Assembly: GCA_000437355.1 (NCBI GenBank)
Contig: FR899761.1
Span: 1 to 12,686, forward strand
Length of the DNA stretch: 12,686 nucleotides
Source: Firmicutes bacterium CAG:460
Lineage (GTDB): Bacteria; Bacillota_I; Bacilli_A; RF39; UBA660
Reading direction: 5' to 3'
The notes under the pieces were generated by a model. It was not told the DNA's origin. It made no database searches and worked only from the letters and a program-made list of their open reading frames with translations. Every line of letters starts with the position of its first letter. Within the stretch, counting starts at the first letter, position 1. Shown here piece after piece: positions 5,027-12,628 of the stretch. The translations under genes and the position numbers were made by a program.

Positions 5027-7582
5027 ATGGTAAAAAAATTAATTTTAGTAGATGGTAATAATTTAATGTTTAGAAGTTATTATGCAACAGCTTATACAGG
5101 AAATATGATGAAAAATTCAAAAGGTGTTCCAACGAATGCCTTATTTGGATTTGTTTCTATGATTAATAAAATAATTGCAGAAGAAAAACCATCATATATG
5201 GCTGTTGCTTTTGATATTGGAAAAAACTTTCGTAAAGAAGAATATGATTTTTATAAAGAAGGAAGAATAGATACACCGGAAGAATTAAAAATACAAATGC
5301 CTATAGCTCGTGATATTTTAGATAAAATGGGTATTAAGCATTTTGAACTTGCTCCATATGAAGCTGATGATATTGTTGGTACAATTGTAAAAATGACTGA
5401 AAGCAACAAAGATTTTGCTTCAGTTATAGTATCTAGTGATAAAGATTTACTTCAACTTATCAGTGATGAAACAGAAGTAAAATTATTAAAACAAACTGGA
5501 TTTATTAGATATAATCATGAAACATTTGTGGCTGATTATGGAATTGAACCAATAAGAATGATTGATTTAAAAGCTTTAATGGGAGATTCATCAGACAATA
5601 TCCCTGGAGTTAAAGGTATCGGAGAAAAAACTGCATTAAAACTTTTACAAGAATATAAATCACTAGAAAATTTATATGATAATATAGATAGTGTAACAGG
5701 AAAAACAAAAGAAAAGCTAGTGGCAGATAAAGAAATGGCATTTATAAGCAAAAAAATAGCAACTATTTATAGAGATGTTCCTTTAAATATTGTTTTTGAA
5801 GATTTAAAATATGAAAATAAAATAACTGATGATTTAATAAATCTTTTTAAAGATTTAGAATTTTTCTCATTCTTAAAAAATATGACAACTACTAAAAAAG
5901 AAGAAACATTAGAATATGAAACTATTTCTGATATTAATCCATCAACTTTAAGTGATGAAGTTGCTATAGAGCTAATACTTGATAATGAAAACTATCATAT
6001 TGCTAATATTATTGCCATGTCTATTAGTGATACTACAAAAAATTATTATGTAGAAAAAGAAAATGTATTAAAAATACTTGATAAAATTAAAGATAAAAAG
6101 ATAATTTGTTATGATGCAAAAAAAATAATATGTAATACCGAAATAAAAATTAATTGTATTGATGATATTATGATTATGGCTTATTTACTTAATTTAAATA
6201 TTAAAGATGACCTAGCTTATTTAGCTAATCAAAATAATGAAGACTATAAATATTATGATAATATGAAAAAAGAAAAGTTTATAAATATAGAACAAGACTT
6301 AGTTAAAAGAAGTAGATTTATATTTGATATTAAAAATAGTTATACTAAAAAGTTAGAAGAAACAAATTCATATAGTTTATATCGAAATATTGAAATGCCT
6401 TTGTTATATGTTTTGGCAGACATGGAAACAACTGGTATTATATGTAATAATGATGTTTTAAAAGATATGTCTTTAGAACTTGAAGTAAAATTAGATTTGC
6501 TTACAAATGAAATTTATAATTTAGCTGGAGAAACTTTTAATATTGGTAGTCCAAAACAACTGGGTGAAATATTATTTGAAAAACTAGAAATAGCTAAGGG
6601 TAAGAAAAATAAAACAGGATATAAAACTGATGTTAAAGTTTTAGAAAAGCTAGTTGATAAGCATCCAATTGTGGAAAAAATTTTAGAATATCGTAACCTT
6701 GCTAAGTTAAAAAGTACATATATTGAAGGATTAGGTAACTACATTTTAAGTGATGGTAAAATTCATACAATTTATAAACAAACTTTAACAAGAACAGGAA
6801 GGTTATCATCAACAGAACCGAATTTACAAAATATACCTGTGCGTGAAGAACTTGGAAGAAAAATAAGAAAAGCTTTCTTGCCTAGTAATGATGTCCTTTT
6901 AAGTGCTGATTATAGTCAAGTTGAACTAAGGGTTATGGCATCTTTATCTAAATGTCCAAGTTTAATTGAAGCTTTCAATAATGATGAAGATATTCATACC
7001 CATGTAGCTGGTGAAGTATTCGGGGTACCTGAAGAAGCTGTAACAAAAACAATGCGCCGTTGTGCCAAAGCTGTAATTTTTGGTATCATCTATGGTATAA
7101 GTGGTTTTGGTCTTGGAGAAAATCTTCATATTTCTAAAAAAGATGCTGATGAATTCATTAATAAGTTCCATATTCTTTATCCAGAGGTTAAAGCTTATAC
7201 TGATAAAAAAATTGCTGAAGCCAAAGAAACTGGATGTGTTACAACGCTATTTGGTCGCAAAAGAGTTATTGAAGAAATAAATAATCCAAATTATTTAATT
7301 CGCCAAATGGGTGAACGTATGGCTATGAATACTCCAATTCAAGGTACGAGTGCAGACATTATGAAAATGGCTATGATTAATGTTTATAATAGATTTATTA
7401 AAGATGGTATAACAAGTAAAATTCTTCTTCAAGTTCATGATGAAATAATTGTTGATTGTAAAAATAGTGAACTTGAAAAAATAAAACAAATTGTTAAAGA
7501 AGAAATGGAAGGAGTATATAAATTAGATGTGCCACTAAAAGTTGAAATAGATACAGGCATAAATTGGTATGAGGCAAAGTGA
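5027..7582 (+). CDS. polA: DNA polymerase I
   Basis: This 851-residue family A polymerase fills gaps and removes RNA primers during lagging-strand synthesis and excision repair. The N-terminal 5' nuclease (about 1-290) shows LILVDGNNL with D9, YEADDIVG (111-118), SSDKD (136-140) and GDSSDNIPGVKGIGEKTA (186-203). The middle 3' exonuclease-like domain (about 300-460) lacks the DxE metal motif and is probably inactive, as in Bacillus PolA. The polymerase motifs are complete: motif A ADYSQVELR (D628, E633), motif B R677, K681, F685 and Y689, motif C QVHDE (D805, E806). In motif B the usual Asn before F685 is Ile (I684). The length is close to the B. subtilis enzyme. The stop TGA lies 10 bp before the mutM start, so the two are co-transcribed. 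Confidence 0.97.
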   Translation: MVKKLILVDGNNLMFRSYYATAYTGNMMKNSKGVPTNALFGFVSMINKIIAEEKPSYMAVAFDIGKNFRKEEYDFYKEGRIDTPEELKIQMPIARDILDKMGIKHFELAPYEADDIVGTIVKMTESNKDFASVIVSSDKDLLQLISDETEVKLLKQTGFIRYNHETFVADYGIEPIRMIDLKALMGDSSDNIPGVKGIGEKTALKLLQEYKSLENLYDNIDSVTGKTKEKLVADKEMAFISKKIATIYRDVPLNIVFEDLKYENKITDDLINLFKDLEFFSFLKNMTTTKKEETLEYETISDINPSTLSDEVAIELILDNENYHIANIIAMSISDTTKNYYVEKENVLKILDKIKDKKIICYDAKKIICNTEIKINCIDDIMIMAYLLNLNIKDDLAYLANQNNEDYKYYDNMKKEKFINIEQDLVKRSRFIFDIKNSYTKKLEETNSYSLYRNIEMPLLYVLADMETTGIICNNDVLKDMSLELEVKLDLLTNEIYNLAGETFNIGSPKQLGEILFEKLEIAKGKKNKTGYKTDVKVLEKLVDKHPIVEKILEYRNLAKLKSTYIEGLGNYILSDGKIHTIYKQTLTRTGRLSSTEPNLQNIPVREELGRKIRKAFLPSNDVLLSADYSQVELRVMASLSKCPSLIEAFNNDEDIHTHVAGEVFGVPEEAVTKTMRRCAKAVIFGIIYGISGFGLGENLHISKKDADEFINKFHILYPEVKAYTDKKIAEAKETGCVTTLFGRKRVIEEINNPNYLIRQMGERMAMNTPIQGTSADIMKMAMINVYNRFIKDGITSKILLQVHDEIIVDCKNSELEKIKQIVKEEMEGVYKLDVPLKVEIDTGINWYEAK

Positions 7583-7592
7583 GGTAAGTAAA

Positions 7593-8411
7593 ATGCCAGA
7601 AATAGCAGAAGTAGAAACAGTAAGAAATACTTTAAAAAGAATGATTTTAAATAAAAAAATAATTGATGTAAAAATTATTTATCCTAAAATAATTGAAAGT
7701 GATATAAATGATTTTAAAAAAATACTTGTAGGAAGAAAATTTATAGATATTGATAGAATTGGTAAATGGTTAATGTTTGACCTTGGAGATTACTATCTTC
7801 TTAGTCACTTAAGGATGGAAGGAAAATATTTTGTTAAAAATAGTAGTGAGGAAATCGTAAAACATGAACATATAATTATTACTTTTGAAGATTTTACAGA
7901 TTTAAGATATCATGATACTAGGAAGTTTGGAAGAATGAACTTAGTTAAAAAAAGTGAAATAGATAAAGTTGAAGCTATAAAAAAACAAGGTATTGAAGCT
8001 AACAGCAAAGATTTAAATGAACATTACTTATATGAACATATACATAATAAAAAAATACCTATAAAAACGTTATTGTTAGACCAAACAATAATAAGTGGTC
8101 TAGGAAATATTTATGCAAATGAAGTATTATTTGCATCAGGTATAAATCCCACAAGATTAGGTTGTGATATTTCTTTAGATGAATGTAAAAATATTGTATC
8201 TTCATCCATAAAAATAATAAATGAAGCTATCAAAAATGGAGGAACAACTATTAAAAGTTATACTTCTTCACTCGGTGTAACAGGAAGATTTCAAAGTCAT
8301 TTAATGGTTCATAAAAAAGAAAAAGAACTATGTAAAAAGTGTCATACATTAATTAAAAATATAAAAATAGGTGGAAGAAGTACTTATTTCTGTCCAAAAT
8401 GTCAAAAATAA
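7593..8411 (+). CDS. mutM: Formamidopyrimidine-DNA glycosylase (Fpg/MutM)
   Basis: This 272-residue base-excision repair enzyme removes 8-oxoguanine and formamidopyrimidines and nicks the abasic site. The start at 7593 is fixed by chemistry and signal: the family needs N-terminal Pro (MPEIAEVETVR, with P2 and E3 catalytic), and GTGAGGT lies at 7579-7585. The longer frame from 7569 would bury Pro2 and is wrong. Also visible are K58 in RIGKWL, HDTRKFGRM (108-115), the helix-two-turn-helix GLGNIYANEVLF (169-180), and a C-terminal zinc finger with C247, C250, C267 and C270 and catalytic-loop R262. All key residues are present. It follows polA as in Bacillus, but the usual next gene coaE is replaced here by a serpin gene 9 bp downstream. 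Confidence 0.97.
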   Translation: MPEIAEVETVRNTLKRMILNKKIIDVKIIYPKIIESDINDFKKILVGRKFIDIDRIGKWLMFDLGDYYLLSHLRMEGKYFVKNSSEEIVKHEHIIITFEDFTDLRYHDTRKFGRMNLVKKSEIDKVEAIKKQGIEANSKDLNEHYLYEHIHNKKIPIKTLLLDQTIISGLGNIYANEVLFASGINPTRLGCDISLDECKNIVSSSIKIINEAIKNGGTTIKSYTSSLGVTGRFQSHLMVHKKEKELCKKCHTLIKNIKIGGRSTYFCPKCQK

Positions 8412-8420
8412 GGAGAATAT

Positions 8421-9983
8421 ATGAAAAAGAATAAAAAGAAAATAATAATTATAATAAGTATTTTAGTAGTTTTACTAATTATTTTAGTTACATATTTATT
8501 ACTTACTAAAAATAAGAATAATAAATTTGATACATCAGTTGTTAATAATAATTCAGAATATAAAATAAGTGATAATACATTAAGTGCTTTTGATTTATAT
8601 TTTATGAAAGTTGGTGGCAAAAACAAAAATATCATTTATAGTCCGCTTTCTATTAAATATGCTTTAAGTATGCTTAGTGATGCTACAACTGGTGATACCC
8701 ACACAGAAATAGAAAATGTTCTTGGTAATTTTAAAGCTAAAAAGTATCAAAATACTAAAAATATGTCTTTAGCAAATTCTATGTTTATTAAAGATAATTT
8801 TAAAAAGAGTGTTAAAGACTCATATATAAAATTATTAAAAGAAAATTATAATGCTGAGATTATTTATGATGCTTTTAAAAATCCTACTAATATAAATAAT
8901 TGGGTTAAAGATAAAACTTTAGGTTTAATACCTAATCTACTTGAAGATGTATCAGGTCTAGATTTCTTACTTATTAATGCTTTAGCAATTGATATGGAAT
9001 GGAAAAATCCAATTCAACCTATTAATGGTAAAGAATTTTTTGATAAAGAACACACTTATGATGGTTCTGATTTTTCCGTAAGTTATGCCCATGAAGAATA
9101 TGGTATGTATGTTGGACCAATTATGTGTGATATTTATAGTAAATTAGATTTTAATAATAAAGATGTTAAAGCTGTTGAAATTGGTACTACTATAAATAAT
9201 TATGATATTGTTGGTGAACTAGGGGAAGCAAATATTAGGAACTTTGTCGGCGAAAAATATGAAGAATGGGTTAGTAAAGATTACTGCAATGAAGGAACAT
9301 ATGAAGATACTAAATCATTCTTAGATAGATATATAAAAGAGTTAGATAGTAACTATAAAGATGTAGCAACATCTACAGATTACACATTTTATGTTGATGA
9401 AGATATTAAAGTTTTTCAAAAAGAATTAAAAGATTATAATGAATTATCATTAGAATATATTGCTTTTATGCCTGAAAAAGAAACGTTAGATAATTTTATA
9501 AAAAATACTAATACTGATAAATTAAAAGATTATATTTCTAAGTTAAGAACAATTGAACTTAATAATTTTGAAAAAGGTGTAATTACTAGTATTCGTGGTT
9601 TAATACCCCTTTATAAGTTTGAATATGCTCTAGATTTACAAAATGATTTAAAAAGTTTAGGTATCAAAAATGTTTTTGAACCATCTCATGCTTCTTTAAT
9701 AAATTTAACAAGTAATAAAGGAGCATCCATTAGTGAAGTAATGCATAAAGCAAATATTGAATTTTCTAATGAAGGAATAAAAGCTGCTGCTGCAACTGAA
9801 GGTGGTGGAGCTGGAGACACAAACTGTGGATTTGATTATATTTACAAAGTTCCAATTAAAGAAATAGATATAACTTTTAATAAACCATTTATGTTCTTAA
9901 TTCGCGATAAAAACACTAAAGAAGTATGGTTTGCAGGAACAGTTTATGAGCCAACAGAATATAGCGAAAAAGGTTCATGTTAA
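8421..9983 (+). CDS. Membrane-anchored serpin-family protein
   Basis: This 520-residue protein begins with a lysine-rich N-terminus and one hydrophobic helix (about 8-28), so it is probably anchored with the rest outside the cell. The serpin fold is clear: YSPLSIKYALSMLSDATTG (73-91), NSMFIKDNF, NWVKDKTLGLIPNLL (160-174), the hinge NEGIKAAAAT (450-459) and FNKPFMFLIRD followed by EVWFAGTVYEP (486-511). The family traps serine or cysteine proteases by a suicide conformational change. Two features are odd. About 100 residues (218-325) are inserted after the W-K-x-P segment, where serpins normally go directly to the next sheet. The reactive loop between hinge and FNKPF is about 12 residues longer than in alpha-1-antitrypsin, and hinge position P14 is Ile instead of Thr or Ser. 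The scissile bond cannot be assigned. AAGGAGA (8410-8416) overlaps the mutM stop. Confidence 0.93.
   Translation: MKKNKKKIIIIISILVVLLIILVTYLLLTKNKNNKFDTSVVNNNSEYKISDNTLSAFDLYFMKVGGKNKNIIYSPLSIKYALSMLSDATTGDTHTEIENVLGNFKAKKYQNTKNMSLANSMFIKDNFKKSVKDSYIKLLKENYNAEIIYDAFKNPTNINNWVKDKTLGLIPNLLEDVSGLDFLLINALAIDMEWKNPIQPINGKEFFDKEHTYDGSDFSVSYAHEEYGMYVGPIMCDIYSKLDFNNKDVKAVEIGTTINNYDIVGELGEANIRNFVGEKYEEWVSKDYCNEGTYEDTKSFLDRYIKELDSNYKDVATSTDYTFYVDEDIKVFQKELKDYNELSLEYIAFMPEKETLDNFIKNTNTDKLKDYISKLRTIELNNFEKGVITSIRGLIPLYKFEYALDLQNDLKSLGIKNVFEPSHASLINLTSNKGASISEVMHKANIEFSNEGIKAAAATEGGGAGDTNCGFDYIYKVPIKEIDITFNKPFMFLIRDKNTKEVWFAGTVYEPTEYSEKGSC
9759..9875 (+). other. Serpin hinge and reactive-centre loop
   Basis: This encodes residues 447-485. 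The hinge NEGIKAAAAT is followed by a Gly-rich stretch EGGGAGDTNCG and then FDYIYKVPIKEIDI before the FNKPF strand. Counting eight from the hinge Thr as in a standard loop would put Asp at P1. Counting back from FNKPF gives a position near KVPIK. The loop is too long for either count to be trusted. Confidence 0.6.
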
Positions 9984-10043
9984 TTAATAAATATTAAAAT
10001 TTTTATAAAAAGTTAAATTTTTCTTTTTAAATTATGTATTTTG

Positions 10044-10052
10044 TGGTATTAT
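10044..10052 (+). promoter_or_regulatory. Extended -10 promoter for the 278-residue gene
   Basis: TGGTATTAT is an extended -10 (5/6 to TATAAT) in the context TTTTGTGGTAT. Exactly the same context appears before the gene at the right edge (12591-12601), which supports it as a real promoter style of this organism. The rest of the 93-bp gap after the serpin (9984-10076) is A/T tracts with only a weak AT hairpin. Confidence 0.55.
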
Positions 10053-10076
10053 ATTATAAAGATAGGGTGATTAGTG

Positions 10077-10913
10077 ATGGAAAATTTAGAACCATTGTTG
10101 AAAGAAAAAGAAGATAAGTTTTATTTTGTAAATGAAGAAAAACCAAAAAAAAATAAAAATAAGATAGAAATAATTGTTACTTCTATTGTGAGTGCTATCG
10201 TTTTATGGTTAATGTGGTATAGTTTATATCCATTTTATGTAGGTTTTGTAAACTATGATGATGGACATAAAACTGAAGAAGTAGTAAAAAATGAAGAAGA
10301 AATAAATGTTAATTCTGCACTTATAAATGAATTAATAAGTTATTTTGACGTTACAAATGATAATGAATTATCAAATCTTTTAGCCATTTATAGTAGTAAT
10401 GAAATAACTAGTAATGCTGTATCTTCTGAACAAAAACTAATGGTTGTCTTTAAATCCCTTGGGGTTACATGTAGTGGTAATGAAGTAGTTAAAGGTTTAG
10501 AAGAAATTAAAAGTGAAGCTAGAAAAATATTTAATGATGATACATTTGCTGAAGACTTAAATATTTCTTTAGATGGATATAGTATTACATATAATGAAAT
10601 AAATAATAATTATACAATTAAATTAAATAGTTGTCCTGCCAGTGAAGATTTTATAGTTAAAAGTGTAGTTAAAGCTACGAATGCAGATGATGAAATATAT
10701 ATTTATCAAGCTTTTGGATATTTTGTAAAAGGACCTGAAAATAAATATTTTGTTTATGATAGTGCCTTAAAAACAAATCAAATTGGTGAATTTATTGATG
10801 AAGCTGGTACCAAAGAATTTAATGAAGTTGAAAAGTTAAAACAATTTAAATGGACATTTAAAAAGAGTAGTGATAACAATTATTATTTTGTATCAGTTAC
10901 TCCAGTTATTTGA
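10077..10913 (+). CDS. Hypothetical single-pass membrane protein, 278 residues
   Basis: I do not recognise this protein. A charged cytoplasmic N-terminus (about 1-30, rich in Lys and Glu) leads into one hydrophobic helix (about 31-58, IEIIVTSIVSAIVLWLMWYS). A predicted extracellular domain of about 220 residues follows, opening with an acidic linker (YDDGHKTEEVVKNEEE). That domain has helical leucine-bearing segments (79-126) and a beta-rich second half with many Tyr and Phe. The two Cys, C132 and C186, could form a disulfide. The ATG at 10077 is preferred over the GTG at 10074 because AGGGTGA (10064-10070) is then 6 nt away. The gene has its own promoter and ends 31 bp inside the convergent yolD gene. 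Its position after the serpin suggests a surface role but does not prove one. Confidence 0.8.
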   Translation: MENLEPLLKEKEDKFYFVNEEKPKKNKNKIEIIVTSIVSAIVLWLMWYSLYPFYVGFVNYDDGHKTEEVVKNEEEINVNSALINELISYFDVTNDNELSNLLAIYSSNEITSNAVSSEQKLMVVFKSLGVTCSGNEVVKGLEEIKSEARKIFNDDTFAEDLNISLDGYSITYNEINNNYTIKLNSCPASEDFIVKSVVKATNADDEIYIYQAFGYFVKGPENKYFVYDSALKTNQIGEFIDEAGTKEFNEVEKLKQFKWTFKKSSDNNYYFVSVTPVI

Positions 10914-11203
10914 TTAAATAAAAGTTTAAGATTATTTAAATAGATTAGTTTATTAGAACTATCTATTTTTTTTATTTTACCATAATATTCATAATTATAA
11001 CCATTTTTAAAATAAGTAATATAAACTTTTTGTTCTGTATAATAAGCATCAATTATTGCATCTTCAATTGTTTTAATTTCATCATCACTCATTATTGGTC
11101 TAGTTACTTTTGTTTTTTCTTTCATTAAAGAATAAAGAATATCTTTACTAGCAACAACAGAATTAAATGGCATCCATTTTATCATACCTCTATCTTTATT
11201 CAT
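10883..11203 (-). CDS. YolD-like protein
   Basis: This 106-residue protein shows the YolD-like signature DRGMIKWMPF at its N-terminus (residues 4-13), followed by an acidic middle and a beta-rich end (QKVYITYFKNGYNYEYYGKIKKID). The family is nearly always found beside UvrX/YqjW-type Y-family polymerases in Bacillota, and is thought to be a UmuD-like partner although it lacks UmuD's peptidase. The same pairing is seen here. The start at 11203 is chosen because GGAGG (11209-11213) is 5 nt upstream and the longer frame to 11287 overlaps the polymerase without a ribosome site. It overlaps the polymerase end by 8 bp, so translation is probably coupled. Its 3' end overlaps the convergent gene by 31 bp. 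Confidence 0.85.
   Translation of the reverse strand: MNKDRGMIKWMPFNSVVASKDILYSLMKEKTKVTRPIMSDDEIKTIEDAIIDAYYTEQKVYITYFKNGYNYEYYGKIKKIDSSNKLIYLNNLKLLFNQITGVTDTK
10938..10973 (+). terminator. Plus-strand terminator inside yolD
   Basis: The arms at 10938-10950 and 10957-10968 pair over about 12 bp with one bulged T, closing a 6-nt loop, and end in a run of T residues to 10973. It lies 25 bp past the stop of the 278-residue gene and within the coding part of the opposite-strand yolD gene. This is the same layout as the terminator inside sigK. Confidence 0.7.
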
Positions 11204-12458
11204 GATGACCTCCAATTTTCTTATTTCTCTCAATAGCAGTGGAGTCTGGTAAAAGACTACTTGCTTTAACAATACTATTTTTACCAAATCTTGCTTTTAT
11301 CTCATCAATTGCAGTATTTACTTTTACTTCATTATTCTTTTCTTCAATTGAATCAAATAAATTAAGTTGAACGCCACTTTTTTTAGTAAGACCCCCACAA
11401 GAAATACTTACTTTTCTAATTGGTAAATTATTATAATATCTATCAAATATTAAAAAACAAATATTAGTAATTTCTTTAGATGAATCTGTCGGTGTATCAA
11501 GTTTTATAGAATGATAAAAACCTCCGTGAACATCTTTAGAATACCCAATTCCAAAACCAATAACACGAGATTCTTTACCACTTGCACGCATTCTTGCTGT
11601 TAAAACATCAACCATTTCTGCTATGATGAGTTTTACATTTGTTTCATTATAATCTTTAAATAAAACTTGTGAATGACTATATGATTTATCTTTAGGACTT
11701 ACTTTAAAATCACTTATTCTGCTTGTATCAATTCCATTCGCATGATTCCAAAGTTCAAGCCCCATAACACCGAATTTATCTTTTAAAACATTTTTATTAT
11801 AATGAGCAAGTTCACGAATAGTATAAATATTTAAATTATTTAAATTCTTTTCCATCCTAGGCCCAATTCCCCACATTTTAGATAATGGTGTAATCGGCCA
11901 TAGTTTTTCAGGTATATCTTCATATGTCCATTTAGCAATACCATTTTTATATTTTTTAGCTTCTGTATCCATCGCTACTTTAGCAAGAAGTAGGTTAGGA
12001 CCAATCCCACATGTAGCAGTAAGACCTGTCTTTCTTTCTATTGTTTTAAGTATTTCTTCTGCTAGTTCATAATCAGTTTTTTTATATAATTTTAAGTAAT
12101 CAGTTACATCTAAAAAACATTCATCAACAGAATAAATATGTAAATCTTCCGGTGCTACATAATCAAGATAAATATTAACAACTTCTTTACTTTTTTCAAT
12201 ATATAACTTCATCCTTGGTGGTACAATTTCATACTTTATATTCGGAGGAATATCAAAAAGTCTTACTCTAGAAGGAACACCTTGCTTTTTTAATGCTGGA
12301 GTTACCGCTAAAGTTATTGCTCCATTTCCTTGCTTTTTATTAGCTACCACAAGGGGTACTTTAAATGGGTCAAGTCCACGATCTATACATTCACATGATG
12401 CAAAAAAACTCTTTAAATCAATACACATTATATTTCTTTTTATGTATAATTCTTCCAT
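11196..12458 (-). CDS. Y-family DNA polymerase, UvrX/YqjW (UmuC-like) type
   Basis: This 420-residue translesion polymerase copies past damaged bases at low fidelity. The palm metal ligands are D14 (CIDLKSFFASCE) and D112-E113 (YSVDECFLDVT). The likely steric gate against ribonucleotides is F19. The fingers and palm include TPALKKQGVPSRVRLFDI and TCGIGPNLLLAKVAMD. A helix-hairpin-helix MWGIGPRMEKNLNNL is at 195-208. The little-finger domain spans about 255-360, and QLNLFD (364-369) is a sliding-clamp binding motif. The LKSF wording and the following yolD gene favour the UvrX/YqjW group over DinB (Pol IV). The start has GGAGG (12465-12469) 6 nt upstream. The promoter carries a LexA-like site, so SOS control is likely. 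Confidence 0.93.
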   Translation of the reverse strand: MEELYIKRNIMCIDLKSFFASCECIDRGLDPFKVPLVVANKKQGNGAITLAVTPALKKQGVPSRVRLFDIPPNIKYEIVPPRMKLYIEKSKEVVNIYLDYVAPEDLHIYSVDECFLDVTDYLKLYKKTDYELAEEILKTIERKTGLTATCGIGPNLLLAKVAMDTEAKKYKNGIAKWTYEDIPEKLWPITPLSKMWGIGPRMEKNLNNLNIYTIRELAHYNKNVLKDKFGVMGLELWNHANGIDTSRISDFKVSPKDKSYSHSQVLFKDYNETNVKLIIAEMVDVLTARMRASGKESRVIGFGIGYSKDVHGGFYHSIKLDTPTDSSKEITNICFLIFDRYYNNLPIRKVSISCGGLTKKSGVQLNLFDSIEEKNNEVKVNTAIDEIKARFGKNSIVKASSLLPDSTAIERNKKIGGHHE

Positions 12459-12468
12459 AGTACACCTC

Positions 12469-12482
12469 CAAACATTTGTTTC
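12469..12482. promoter_or_regulatory. Candidate LexA (SOS) box over the start region of the Y-polymerase gene
   Basis: On the minus strand the 14-mer GAAACAAATGTTTG matches the Bacillus LexA consensus CGAACRNRYGTTYG at 12 of 14 positions, with both AAC and GTT half-sites intact. It begins at the predicted transcription start and runs into the GGAGG ribosome site, a position where a bound repressor would block transcription. Neighbouring genes (UvrX-type polymerase plus YolD) are typical SOS targets. Confidence 0.5.
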
Positions 12483-12489
12483 TAAATAT

Positions 12490-12518
12490 ATTATAGATCA
12501 TTATGATTAATTAATCAA
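12490..12518 (-). promoter_or_regulatory. Promoter of the Y-polymerase and yolD operon
   Basis: Read on the minus strand, TTGATT (12513-12518) is followed after 17 bp by a perfect TATAAT (12490-12495). Predicted start is near 12483, giving a leader of about 25 nt. A 14-bp perfect palindrome TGATTAATTAATCA (12504-12517) covers the -35 and part of the spacer. It could be an operator or chance AT symmetry. Confidence 0.65.
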
Positions 12519-12595
12519 TTCCTAAATTTGGTAATTTTATTATAAAATAAAAATATATCTATATCAATTATTAATAATCAAAATTAAGGTTTTTG

Positions 12596-12604
12596 TGGTA
12601 TAAT
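12596..12604 (+). promoter_or_regulatory. Extended -10 promoter for the right-edge gene
   Basis: TGGTATAAT is a perfect extended -10, in the context TTTTGTGGTAT also found at 10041-10049. Predicted start is near 12611, with a short leader before the ATG at 12629. No good -35 is seen. The gap of 170 bp between this gene and the divergent Y-polymerase gene holds only these two promoters, the LexA-like box and the palindrome. Confidence 0.65.
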
Positions 12605-12628
12605 TAATTTATATTGGTGGAGGAAATT

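Noticed and set aside
7569..7592. Eight extra N-terminal residues on MutM
   Set aside because: The family needs Pro directly after the initiator Met, and the ribosome site lies just before 7593.
10007..10028. AAAAAG/CTTTTT hairpin after the serpin as a terminator
   Set aside because: Five of six pairs are A-T, the loop is 10 nt and the T run is part of the arm. This is expected by chance in such AT-rich DNA.
10845..10862. Near-perfect palindrome (8-bp arms, 2-nt centre) as a minus-strand terminator for yolD
   Set aside because: It lies in coding sequence and has a loop of only 2 nt. The minus-strand sequence after it is T-rich but interrupted, so it is too weak to call.
11204..11287. N-terminal extension of the YolD-like protein
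   Set aside because: It runs through the end of the polymerase gene with no ribosome site, while GGAGG at 11209-11213 points to the ATG at 11203.
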